Source of the DNA: JACZST01 sp964195155
Lineage (GTDB): Bacteria; Actinomycetota; Acidimicrobiia; Spongiisociales; UBA5794
DNA: 49,822 bases
Direction of reading: 5' to 3'
NCBI GenBank assembly: GCA_964195155.1
Contig: CAXMOP010000064.1
Span: 1 to 49,822, forward strand
The position numbers and the translations under genes were made by a program. Each line of letters opens with the position of its first letter. Position 1 is the first letter of the stretch. This document shows, piece by piece, positions 26,949 to 34,331 of the stretch. The notes beneath the pieces are model-generated. The model had not been told where the DNA came from. It was given only the letters and a program-made list of their open reading frames with translations, and did not search any database.

Positions 26949-27713
26949 CTACGCCTGCTGGCCCTGTTTCCGGAAATTCTTCCATTGCGCCGCTACGTAA
27001 TCGCGGTTCATCCAGGCAATGACGTCGATCGAGATGTTCTTCGGGCATGCCGTCTCGCACTCCCCGAAATTGGTGCACGACCCGAAGTACTGCTCCATCG
27101 TCTCAACCATGGCCACAGTGCGCAGATATCGCTCGGGCTGTCCCTGCGGCAATAACCCCAGATGGGCGATCTTGGCTGCGGTGAACAGGTTCGCTGCGCT
27201 GTTGGGACACGCGGCGACGCAAGCAGCGCAGCCGATGCAGGCCGCCGCATCCATGGCCGAGTCGGCCGCGGGGCGAGGAACCGGGATCGAGTTGGCGTCG
27301 GGGGCGCTTCCGATGTTCGCCGAGATGTAGCCGCCGGCCTGGATGATTTCGTCGAATGGGGTCCGGTCGACGACCAGGTCCTTCAGAACGGGAAACGCTG
27401 TGGCTCGCCACGGCTCGATCGTGATCATCTCGCCGTCCGAGAACTTTCGCATGTGCAGCTGACACGTGGCGGTGCCGCGCTGAGGTCCGTGGGGAGAGCC
27501 GTTGATCATCAGCCCGCAGGCACCGCATATCCCTTCCCGGCAATCGCTGTCGAAGGCGATTGGGTCCTCGCCGGCTTCGTTGAGCCGCTCATTGACCAGG
27601 TCGAGCATTTCGAGGAAGGAGGCATCGGGACTGACCCCGTCTGCGGCATAGGTCTTGAACTCGCCGGTGGCGTCCTGGCTTGGCTGGCGCCAGACGCGGA
27701 GCCGCACATCCAT
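26949..27713 (-). CDS. sdhB: Succinate dehydrogenase/fumarate reductase iron-sulfur subunit
   Basis: The 254-residue subunit carries electrons from the flavoprotein to the membrane anchor. It has the [2Fe-2S] motif CREGICGACG, the [4Fe-4S] motif CIGCAACVAACP and the third cluster motif CTNFGECETACP. The ATG at 27713 overlaps the sdhA stop by one base (TAATG), which fixes the start. It is the last gene of the sdhCAB operon, and a heptamer array follows its stop. Confidence 0.94.
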   Translation of the reverse strand: MDVRLRVWRQPSQDATGEFKTYAADGVSPDASFLEMLDLVNERLNEAGEDPIAFDSDCREGICGACGLMINGSPHGPQRGTATCQLHMRKFSDGEMITIEPWRATAFPVLKDLVVDRTPFDEIIQAGGYISANIGSAPDANSIPVPRPAADSAMDAAACIGCAACVAACPNSAANLFTAAKIAHLGLLPQGQPERYLRTVAMVETMEQYFGSCTNFGECETACPKNISIDVIAWMNRDYVAAQWKNFRKQGQQA

Positions 27714-29644
27714 TACTTGTAGCTCCTCTGGCTCAATTCCACGTACTCGAATTCGAGCGGCTCCTTGTGCCGGGACGGTGACACCGCGTCTCCGCCCCAT
27801 TCCCACGCCGAGACGTGGGAGAACGCCTCGTCGTTTCGCAGCGCCTCGCCTTCGTCGGTCTGGTGCTCCACCCGGAAGTGCCCGCCGCATGACTCCTCGC
27901 GATCCAGTGCGTCGCGGCACATCAGTTCGGCGAGCTCGAGGAAATCCGCGACTCTGCCGGCGCGCTCGAGGGACTGATTGATCGATTCGTTCTCTCCAAG
28001 GACCCGCAGATCGCTCCAGAACTCCTCTCGGAGTGCGGTGATCTCGGCGATCGCCTTCTCCAGGCCCTCGGCGCTACGCGACATGCCGCAGTACTCGATC
28101 ATGATGGCGCCGAGGCGGCGATGGAAATGGTCGACCGAACGCGTCCCTCCAACCGCAAGCAGGCGCTCGACGCGGTCGGCGACCGCCGCTTCGGCCGCGA
28201 GGAATACCGGGTCGTCGGTGGGTAGCGGTTCGACGTTGAGCCAGTCGGCCAGGTAGTTGGAGACCGTCGCCGGGAGCACGAAGTAGCCGTCGGCGACCCC
28301 CTGCATCAGTGCCGACGCCCCGAGGCGGTTGGCACCGTGATCGGAGAAGTTGGCTTCACCGGAGGCGAACAGGCCCGGGATCGTCGTCTGCAGCTCGTAG
28401 TCGACCCACAGGCCCCCCATCGTGTAGTGCGGGGCCGGATAGATCCGCATCGGCACCGTGTACGGGTCGTCGTCGGTGATCCGCTCGTACATCTCGAAGA
28501 GGTTTCCGTAGCGCTCTTCGATCGTGTCGCGCCCCAGCCGTTCGATCGCGTCGGCGAAGTCGAGGTAGACGCCGTTCTTGAGTGGGCCCACGCCACGATC
28601 CTGATCGATGATCCGCATCGCCGCCCTGGATGCCACGTCGCGTGGCACCAGATTGCCAAACGCCGGATACTGCCGCTCCAGGTAGTAGTCGCGGTCGGGT
28701 TCAGGGATTTCGTTCGGTGGACGAACGTCACCCGGGTTCGACGGAATCCAGATGCGACCGTCGTTGCGCAGAGACTCGGACATCAGGGTGAGCTTCGATT
28801 GAAACTCGTCGCTCGCCGGGATGCACGTGGGGTGGATCTGGGTGAACGATGGGTTGGCGAAGAACGCCCCCTTGCGATGCGCTCGCCAGATCGCCGTCGC
28901 GTTGCAGTTCATGGCGTTGGTCGAGAGGAAGTAGACGTTTGAGTAGCCGCCGGTGGCCAAAACGACCGCATGGGCCGAATGGCTCGAGACCTCGCCGGTC
29001 ACGAGGTCGCGCACCACGATCCCGGCCGCCCTTCCCTCCTTGGTCACGAGCTCGAGCATCTCGGTTCGGCTGAACACTTCGACCGTGCCCTCGTCTACCT
29101 GGCGTTCCAGCGCCTGGTAGGCCGCCAGCAGTAGCTGCTGGCCGGTCTGGCCGCGGGCGTAGAAGGTGCGAGCCACCTGGGCGCCGCCGAAGGAGCGGTT
29201 GTCGAGCAGCCCGCCGTATTCCCTGGCATAGGGCGCACCCTGGGCAACGGTCTGGTCGATGATCTCATTCGACACCTGGGCCAGCCGGTAGACGTTGGCC
29301 TCGCGGGAGCGGAAATCGCCACCTTTCACGGTGTCGTAGAACAGCCGGAAGATGCTGTCGTTGTCGTTCGGGTAGTTCTTGGCGGCGTTGATCCCGCCCT
29401 GGGCGGCGATGGAGTGGGCCCGTCGCGGCGAGTCGTTGTAGGTGAAGGCCTTGACGTTGTAACCAAGCTCACCGAGGGCGGCGGCGGCCCCGGCTCCGGC
29501 GAGGCCCGTGCCCACCACGATGATCGTGTACTTTCGCCGGTTGGCCGGATTGACCAGCCGCACGTCGAATCGCCGCTGATCCCACTTGGCCTGGATCGGC
29601 CCGCTCGGAACCCTGGCATCGAGCATCGGTGAGTCGTTCTTCAC
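27713..29644 (-). CDS. sdhA: Succinate dehydrogenase/fumarate reductase flavoprotein subunit
   Basis: The 643-residue protein has the FAD motif IIVVGTGLAGAGAAAALGELG, split here as VGTGLAGAGAAAA, the flavin-linking histidine in RAHSIAAQGGINAA, the substrate-site TQIHPTCIPA and GLFASGEANFSDHGANRLG (motif core GEANFSDHGANRLG). It is of the non-classical type that pairs with a single fused membrane subunit. The GTG at 29644 overlaps the sdhC stop (GTGA); an ATG six codons later at 29626 is the alternative. Confidence 0.92.
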   Translation of the reverse strand: MKNDSPMLDARVPSGPIQAKWDQRRFDVRLVNPANRRKYTIIVVGTGLAGAGAAAALGELGYNVKAFTYNDSPRRAHSIAAQGGINAAKNYPNDNDSIFRLFYDTVKGGDFRSREANVYRLAQVSNEIIDQTVAQGAPYAREYGGLLDNRSFGGAQVARTFYARGQTGQQLLLAAYQALERQVDEGTVEVFSRTEMLELVTKEGRAAGIVVRDLVTGEVSSHSAHAVVLATGGYSNVYFLSTNAMNCNATAIWRAHRKGAFFANPSFTQIHPTCIPASDEFQSKLTLMSESLRNDGRIWIPSNPGDVRPPNEIPEPDRDYYLERQYPAFGNLVPRDVASRAAMRIIDQDRGVGPLKNGVYLDFADAIERLGRDTIEERYGNLFEMYERITDDDPYTVPMRIYPAPHYTMGGLWVDYELQTTIPGLFASGEANFSDHGANRLGASALMQGVADGYFVLPATVSNYLADWLNVEPLPTDDPVFLAAEAAVADRVERLLAVGGTRSVDHFHRRLGAIMIEYCGMSRSAEGLEKAIAEITALREEFWSDLRVLGENESINQSLERAGRVADFLELAELMCRDALDREESCGGHFRVEHQTDEGEALRNDEAFSHVSAWEWGGDAVSPSRHKEPLEFEYVELSQRSYK

Positions 29645-30375
29645 AGCGTCAGGTACCCGAACTGCACGGCCAGGACCATCGAGGTATTCCCGACGAGGAT
29701 CAGCAGGGCAAACGCCACGGCGAACCAGCGCCGCCAGTCGTTGAAACCCGGGTTGGCGAGCCCCAGGCTCTGGAACATGCTCCATGCCCCGTGATAGATG
29801 TGCAGCGCAAGCACGAACTGAGCCACGATGTAGATGACCGCCACCGGGGTGCGCTCGAAGCTGGAGACCAGGTTGTGATAGACGTCGCCCGAGACGAACT
29901 CCGGATTGGCGTTGCCGAACGTCAGGTCGGCGAGATGGAACAGCACGAAGAGCAGGATGATGACCCCGCCCCAGCGCATCGTCCGGCTTGCGTAGTTGAC
30001 CGCGACGTATTGGCGCTTGGCCTGGTACTGCTCGTCACCACGGGCCCGATGGCTGCGCCGGGTGGTGACGTAGGCCGACCATATGTGAATCACGAAGATC
30101 GCAATGAGCCCGAGCCGGAACAGCCACAGCACTGATTGCTTGGGGACAAGGGGGTAGAGCAGCACGCGCAGGTTCTCGGAGTAGAGGTTGAGTTCGGCGG
30201 CGCCGAAGAACACCTTCAGGTTGCCGATCATGTGGACCAGCACGAAGCCGAGCAAGCCAATCCCGGTGAGGGCCATCATCCATTTGATCCCAACGTCGGA
30301 TGTGAAGAACGGCCCAAGCCATCCGTTCCACCCCGACCGTCGGGTGACCGCGCTCCGCTGGTTGGTCGACGTCAT
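29641..30375 (-). CDS. sdhC: Succinate dehydrogenase cytochrome b subunit (type B, five-helix)
   Basis: The 244-residue protein has five hydrophobic helices and histidines suited to two b haems (LVHMIGNLKVF, VIHIWSAY, LFHLADLTFG, LHIYHGAWSM). This is the single large anchor of type B succinate:quinone reductases, as in Bacillus and Bacteroidetes-type enzymes, usually linked to menaquinone. It is the first gene of sdhCAB, with AGGAAG before the ATG, and is divergent from whiB. Confidence 0.92.
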   Translation of the reverse strand: MTSTNQRSAVTRRSGWNGWLGPFFTSDVGIKWMMALTGIGLLGFVLVHMIGNLKVFFGAAELNLYSENLRVLLYPLVPKQSVLWLFRLGLIAIFVIHIWSAYVTTRRSHRARGDEQYQAKRQYVAVNYASRTMRWGGVIILLFVLFHLADLTFGNANPEFVSGDVYHNLVSSFERTPVAVIYIVAQFVLALHIYHGAWSMFQSLGLANPGFNDWRRWFAVAFALLILVGNTSMVLAVQFGYLTL

Positions 30376-30408
30376 GTGCTTCCTGGTGTCGTCGGCTGAT
30401 TATGGCCG

Positions 30409-30414
30409 ATTGTA
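30409..30414 (-). promoter_or_regulatory. Putative -10 box of sdhCAB
   Basis: TACAAT on the minus strand, 33 nt before the sdhC ATG. Confidence 0.45.
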
Positions 30415-30458
30415 CGGCGATGGGAGAGTTGGAAGGAACCGGGAGGTCACTCTCCGAA

Positions 30459-30503
30459 TTGACATGACCGCGCAGGGTGTGCGAGAATTACAAAGATGTA
30501 ATT
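30459..30503 (+). promoter_or_regulatory. Putative whiB promoter with overlapping dyad
   Basis: TTGACA (30459-30464) and GAGAAT (30483-30488) are 18 nt apart. The dyad AATTAC-N6-GTAATT (30486-30503) overlaps the -10 end and the likely start site, a good position for a repressor. The leader contains GGGAGAG before ATGATG. Confidence 0.5.
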
Positions 30504-30521
30504 ACCTCGGCGTAGGGAGAG

Positions 30522-30812
30522 ATGATGCTCGCCGACCTTCTGCAATCGTTGTCCGCAGACGGCCTAGACATGGCCTGGCAGGACTTTGCCAATTGCCGCG
30601 GTGCCGACCCCGACCTGTTCTTTCCCGAGCGGGGCGCATCGACGCGAACGGCCAAGGGCATCTGTCGCGACTGTCAGGTCCGCGAAGAGTGCCTGGAGTT
30701 CGCCATCGTCTCCAGCGAGAAATTCGGCATCTGGGGAATGATGTCCGAGCGCGAGCGGCGCAAGATCCGCAAGGAGCGCCATATCGCCGCCCGCCGGCGC
30801 GAGGCAGGCTAG
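30522..30812 (+). CDS. WhiB-family iron-sulfur transcription regulator
   Basis: The 96-residue protein has the four conserved cysteines (C25, C48, C51, C57) that hold a [4Fe-4S] cluster, the turn GIWGMM (usually G-[IV]-W-G-G) and a basic C-terminal helix SERERRKIRKERHIAARRRE for DNA contact (in part: RRKIRKERH). WhiB proteins act with the primary sigma factor and are confined to Actinobacteria and their phages, so this is a strong lineage marker. Two ATG codons are adjacent; the second could also be used. The promoter has an unusual dyad. Confidence 0.93.
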   Translation: MMLADLLQSLSADGLDMAWQDFANCRGADPDLFFPERGASTRTAKGICRDCQVREECLEFAIVSSEKFGIWGMMSERERRKIRKERHIAARRREAG

Positions 30813-30813
30813 C

Positions 30814-30888
30814 GAGTCGCGAGTCGCGAGTCGCGAGTCGCGAGTCGCGAGCCATGAGTCCCGAGTCGCAAGTCACCAGTCGCGAGCC
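30814..30888. repeat. GAGTCGC heptamer array
   Basis: It starts one base after the whiB stop with about four perfect GAGTCGC copies and decays into GAGTCCC/AAGTCAC/CAGTCGC variants up to 30888. No clear inverted partner follows. Confidence 0.85.
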
Positions 30889-30921
30889 ATGACGGCATCC
30901 AGTCCGGTCGGCGCACGACGG

Positions 30922-30927
30922 TAGACT
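30922..30927 (+). promoter_or_regulatory. Putative -10 box, near-leaderless transcript
   Basis: TAGACT ends 9 nt before the GTG at 30937. Confidence 0.45.
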
Positions 30928-30936
30928 CACGGTCTC

Positions 30937-31866
30937 GTGACCATTGTCATCGCCTTGCTCGCCGCAGCCGTCGCTATTGCCATCCTTGCTGCGGTGGTAT
31001 TCGCCGTTCGCGGCACCTCTTCGGGGGATCTGGCGGCCCACGCCGACTCCAGCCAGGGTGAGCTACGCCCACGGGTTGCAGATTTCCACGTGAAAGGCGA
31101 GACGGCAACGGTGCTCTATGAAGTGCCGCTGCCTGCAGGCGAGGTCCACGGCCATCTCCGGGAATTGATGATCCACGACGCGGCAAGGGTGGTGGGGGAA
31201 AAGAGCGCCGCTGGCCTCCCCATCGACCAGGTGAAGCGGGTACGGGCCATGGGCCTGCGCAACGGCGAGTACGCCGAGATCGGCATACTCGAACTCGGCG
31301 AGCCCGGGGTGATCCCGGAACTCGCCGCCCCCGAACTCGTCCCCCACCTGCCAACCGCCGGATACGACCCGCTGGCTCAGATCGGCGAGCAGGAATTCGC
31401 GGTGCCCGGGATCGCTACGACGAGGGATGAGGAAGGGCTGGAGCCACTCGGGGCCGCCGTCGAGCTCCCGGGTCGCGTGGAGGCCTCGCTACGCGCCAGC
31501 GGAATCGACCCCGACAACATCGGCCTCGAGGATTTGACGCTCGGTCTGCTCTCGATGGGTGGCTATGCGGTGAGCGCACTCGCCGGCGGACCGGCGCGAT
31601 CCGCTCAATATCTGGCCACGAGCGGCGGAGAGCAAACGCTGGTCGGGGTGCTGGCCCACCGCTCCGGTGAGCATCCCGAGCTGTCGGAACAGGCCGTCGA
31701 CGAGTTCGTCTTCACCGTCGCCGCGCAAAGTCCCACCCGGGCGATGATGGTGACCGACAAGTTCGGTCCCTATGCGATCTACGAGCGGGAGCGGCGCGAT
31801 CCGCGCTGTCGCTACATCACTCGGGAGCGCCTCCAGGCATTCGTCGATGGTTTTGCCATGCAATGA
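30937..31866 (+). CDS. Membrane-anchored protein of unknown function
   Basis: The 309-residue protein has one N-terminal hydrophobic segment (about 2-24) and a soluble remainder, so it is probably anchored with the bulk outside or inside the membrane. I do not recognise the family. The C-terminal half contains LLSMGGYAVSALAGGP and a segment ending DPRCRYITRERLQAFVDGFA. Start GTG with a TAGACT box 9 nt upstream. It stands alone between whiB and tatA, each gene apparently with its own promoter. Confidence 0.7.
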   Translation: MTIVIALLAAAVAIAILAAVVFAVRGTSSGDLAAHADSSQGELRPRVADFHVKGETATVLYEVPLPAGEVHGHLRELMIHDAARVVGEKSAAGLPIDQVKRVRAMGLRNGEYAEIGILELGEPGVIPELAAPELVPHLPTAGYDPLAQIGEQEFAVPGIATTRDEEGLEPLGAAVELPGRVEASLRASGIDPDNIGLEDLTLGLLSMGGYAVSALAGGPARSAQYLATSGGEQTLVGVLAHRSGEHPELSEQAVDEFVFTVAAQSPTRAMMVTDKFGPYAIYERERRDPRCRYITRERLQAFVDGFAMQ

Positions 31867-31868
31867 GA

Positions 31869-31918
31869 CGTCGAGAGTGCGGAGTCTTGCTCTCGACTCC
31901 CCTTGACTCGTGACTGTT
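31869..31918. repeat. Degenerate heptamer arms after the unknown membrane protein
   Basis: GTCGAGAGTGCGGAGTC is followed by the inverse CTCGACTCC...TTGACTCGTGACTG, forming a degenerate GAGTCGC-family hairpin that begins 3 nt after the stop codon. Confidence 0.65.
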
Positions 31919-31960
31919 GACGTTTACGAACACTTCGTACCCGAAATCTGAATACTCACC

Positions 31961-31966
31961 TACAAT
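31961..31966 (+). promoter_or_regulatory. Putative -10 box of tatA
   Basis: TACAAT, 23 nt before the ATG; GGGAGAG is the likely ribosome-binding site. Confidence 0.45.
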
Positions 31967-31989
31967 GGCGGAGCGATACGGGAGAGATC

Positions 31990-32184
31990 ATGCTTTTCGC
32001 GTTCATAAGAAACATCGGCGGGCCGGAACTGCTCATCATCCTCGTCGTCGTCTTGCTCTTCTTCGGTGCCTCGCGGCTCCCCAGTCTGGCGCGCTCACTC
32101 GGCGCCTCCGCCAAGGAGTTCAAGGACGGGCTCGAAGAGGGCGGCGAAACCGATGAGCCAGCCGAGGAGTCAGACGTTTCGTAG
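31990..32184 (+). CDS. tatA: Sec-independent translocase protein TatA/TatB family
   Basis: The 64-residue protein has a short N-terminal transmembrane helix (GGPELLIILVVVLLFFG), the hinge FGASRLPSLARSLG and an acidic amphipathic tail, the classic TatA layout. It forms the pore-like part of the twin-arginine export system. tatC is not in the window, and TatA versus TatB is not decided by sequence alone. It lies just before the sigma-factor operon; in Mycobacterium a tat gene also lies next to sigE-rseA-htrA. Confidence 0.88.
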   Translation: MLFAFIRNIGGPELLIILVVVLLFFGASRLPSLARSLGASAKEFKDGLEEGGETDEPAEESDVS

Positions 32185-32196
32185 GCCTCCTTCAGG

Positions 32197-32222
32197 GGAA
32201 CCGAAACGCGGCGATCGGCGTT
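32197..32222 (+). promoter_or_regulatory. ECF-type promoter of the sigma operon
   Basis: GGAACC (32197-32202) and CGTT (32219-32222) are 16 nt apart, matching the sigma-E/sigma-R style GGAAC-N16-18-CGTT/GTT pattern. It lies 23 nt before the sigma-factor ATG, in the tatA-sigma gap, and suggests autoregulation. Confidence 0.65.
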
Positions 32223-32245
32223 CTTCCATGGGGCACGGGAAGTAG

Positions 32246-32755
32246 ATGGCTGACGAGTTCACACCAACTTGGGAAGACGTCGCGCATCGTTATGGGCGGA
32301 AGATCTACAACTTCGCATATCGTCTCACGGGAAACCCCGACGACGCAGCGGATCTCGTACAGGAAGTGCTGTTGCGCGTCCGCAAAGGGCTCTCGGGATA
32401 CCGCCCCGGCTCCTTCGAGGGCTGGCTGTGGCGCATCACCCGCAACGCTTTTCTCGACGGAGTTCGGAAGCAGAAGCGCCGCCCGGAATCCGCACTCCCC
32501 GAGGGCGATCACCATTCCCTTGGTTCCAGCCCGTCACCGGACGAAGTCCTGGCGTCGGTTCGGCTCTCCGATGACATTCAGGCTGCCCTGCTCAAATTGC
32601 CGTATGCATTCAGAGAAGCCGTGGTGCTGTGCGACGTCGTCGGGCTCACCTACGACGAGATCGCTGATGCCACCGACATCCCGGTTGGCACGGTTCGCAG
32701 CCGGATCCACCGCGGCCGCAAGATGCTCAGGGAGTTGTTGACGTGGCCTCTGTGA
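32246..32755 (+). CDS. ECF RNA polymerase sigma factor, SigE/RpoE-like
   Basis: The 169-residue protein has region 2 (YNFAYRLTGNPDDAADLVQEVLLRV, core DDAADLVQEV) and region 4 (LPYAFREAVVLCDVVGLTYDEIADATDIPVGTVRSRIHRGRKML, core GTVRSRIHRGR) and no regions 1 or 3, as expected for group 4 sigma factors. The following gene overlaps its end by 13 nt and encodes a zinc-finger anti-sigma factor, and a third gene encodes an RseB-like protein. An ECF promoter precedes it. Envelope stress is the likely signal, by analogy. Confidence 0.93.
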   Translation: MADEFTPTWEDVAHRYGRKIYNFAYRLTGNPDDAADLVQEVLLRVRKGLSGYRPGSFEGWLWRITRNAFLDGVRKQKRRPESALPEGDHHSLGSSPSPDEVLASVRLSDDIQAALLKLPYAFREAVVLCDVVGLTYDEIADATDIPVGTVRSRIHRGRKMLRELLTWPL

Positions 32756-33348
32756 ATCCGCTCTTCTTTCGCCGCGAGGAGCTGATCTCCGCGTTCCTCG
32801 ACGGCGAACTGAGCACCGACGAGGCGGATCTCGTTGTTGACCTGCTCGAAAGTGACCGAGAAGCAAATGACGAGTTCCGCGGCATCCAGCAGGTGCGGCG
32901 GGCGATGCGCATGCTGCCTGATCTCGAGATTCCGGCACGGCTGCTGCCGGACGGCCACCTTGGGGACCGCCTATCCGCGTATCTGGACGGTGAGCTGTCG
33001 ACCGCCGAGCAACGGCAGGTGTCCGACCACGTGGTGACCTGTGCCCAGTGCCGGGGGGAGCTGCACGATCTGGACCGGGCGAGAACCGCGGTGCGGTCCC
33101 TGCCGGGGATGGACACCGGGCAGCTCGACCGGATCCCGAGCATTGAGCCGCCCCGCCGCCGGCGCTACGTCGTCGCGGGCGGCGTTGGCATCGCGGCGGC
33201 CGCAGCACTGTTCTTCGCACTTACCATCGGTGGCCAGCCCCAGCCGGCCTTCTCCCTCGACGACCTTGGCAGCCATCACATCGCCAGGGCATCCGCCGAG
33301 CCGGGGTTTGCCGTGTTCCCGCCTGCGGTGGAAGTGTCATCGCCATGA
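32743..33348 (+). CDS. Anti-sigma factor with duplicated N-terminal domain and one TM helix
   Basis: The 201-residue protein has two similar N-terminal segments, LISAFLDGELSTDEADLV (14-31) and RLSAYLDGELSTAEQRQV (77-94). Only the second is followed by the zinc-finger motif H96-x3-C100-x2-C103. A single transmembrane helix is at about 146-165, with a short external tail. It should hold the sigma factor at the membrane until released. GTG start, 13-nt overlap with the sigma gene, ATGA overlap with the next gene. Confidence 0.88.
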   Translation: MASVNPLFFRREELISAFLDGELSTDEADLVVDLLESDREANDEFRGIQQVRRAMRMLPDLEIPARLLPDGHLGDRLSAYLDGELSTAEQRQVSDHVVTCAQCRGELHDLDRARTAVRSLPGMDTGQLDRIPSIEPPRRRRYVVAGGVGIAAAAALFFALTIGGQPQPAFSLDDLGSHHIARASAEPGFAVFPPAVEVSSP

Positions 33349-34280
33349 CGATCCGGCGTTTCGCGTTCCTGGGCTCGCTTGCAGTCGCGCTCGTCGCGTT
33401 TGGGGTATCACCAGCGATAGCCGACGAGCTGTCCGAGTATCTCGAAGATGCTGATGCCGCGGCCTATTCGGGCACGCGGTGGGTCTCAACCAGCTGGGAC
33501 GGGATCGAGAGCACGGGGGTCATTGAGGTCCAGCACGCTGGCGGCCTGACCATGATCGGCTCCGGCGAGTCGTACACGATGGTCGGGCACGGGAAGGTGC
33601 GGGCGGTCGGATCGTCCGGTGTTGCGATCGAGTACGCCAAGCGCTCTGAGCTACCGGCGGCTGACGGCTACCGGATCACCCGTGGCGGCATGGCCGTGCG
33701 GAGCGGTCGGCCGATCAACGTGTTCGAGGTGTACGAAGGTGAGCTCCTCCGGATGCGGATGGTCGTGGATGCCGCCACCGGTGCCCCACTCGAAACCGAG
33801 GTCTACGACAGCGAAGGCGCCGTTTTCCGCTCCTCGACGATGGTCGAGTTTTCTCCAGAGACGCCCGCGATGGTCGACTACGTCGACGATGGCGAGTACT
33901 ACATGATGCTCCCCCTCGAGCTGGCCCAACTGCCAGGCGACCTCGGGCGTTACCAGCTCGTCGATGCCTACCGCGGACCGGGCGATGCGGAGCAGGGTTT
34001 CTACAGTGATGGACTGTTCCGGCACTCCCTGTTCACGATCTCGGGTCGTGCCGATCTCCAGACACTGGCGCCGGATGGCGAGACCTGGATGTCGGACGGG
34101 TTTGAGTATCTGCGCGTCGTGACCCCCGCCGACGTGTGGGTGCTGTGGAATTCGCCCGACGCCACGTATGCGCTGGTCGGCGATCTGCCGCCCGATCACA
34201 TCGAGGCGGTCGTCGCCGAGCTGCCGCGGCCCGGCCAGCGAAACTGGTTCTCCCGGATGTGGCGACGTCTGTTCGGATAA
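33345..34280 (+). CDS. Exported RseB/MucB-like sigma-E regulatory protein
   Basis: The 311-residue protein has a signal peptide (1-26, ending SPAIA) and a beta-rich body containing AYSGTRWVSTSWDG, YRITRGGMAVRSGRP and LLRMRMVVDAATGAPLETEVYD (core VVDAATGAPLETE), resembling the two-domain LolA-like fold of RseB/MucB. In proteobacteria RseB shields the anti-sigma factor from proteolysis. Position third in sigma/anti-sigma operon with an ATGA overlap supports this role. The ligand in a bacterium without an evident outer membrane is unknown. Confidence 0.78.
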   Translation: MTIRRFAFLGSLAVALVAFGVSPAIADELSEYLEDADAAAYSGTRWVSTSWDGIESTGVIEVQHAGGLTMIGSGESYTMVGHGKVRAVGSSGVAIEYAKRSELPAADGYRITRGGMAVRSGRPINVFEVYEGELLRMRMVVDAATGAPLETEVYDSEGAVFRSSTMVEFSPETPAMVDYVDDGEYYMMLPLELAQLPGDLGRYQLVDAYRGPGDAEQGFYSDGLFRHSLFTISGRADLQTLAPDGETWMSDGFEYLRVVTPADVWVLWNSPDATYALVGDLPPDHIEAVVAELPRPGQRNWFSRMWRRLFG

Positions 34281-34282
34281 GA

Positions 34283-34331
34283 AGTCGCGAGTCGCGAGCA
34301 AGACGGCTCATGACTCGCGACTCGCGACTCA
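34283..34331. repeat. Shared heptamer hairpin between convergent genes
   Basis: AGTCGCGAGTCGCGAG on the left pairs perfectly with CTCGCGACTCGCGACT on the right (34314-34329). The left arm starts 3 nt after the RseB-like gene stop; the right arm overlaps the stop codon of the convergent acyl-CoA dehydrogenase. It looks like a two-way terminator. Confidence 0.85.
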
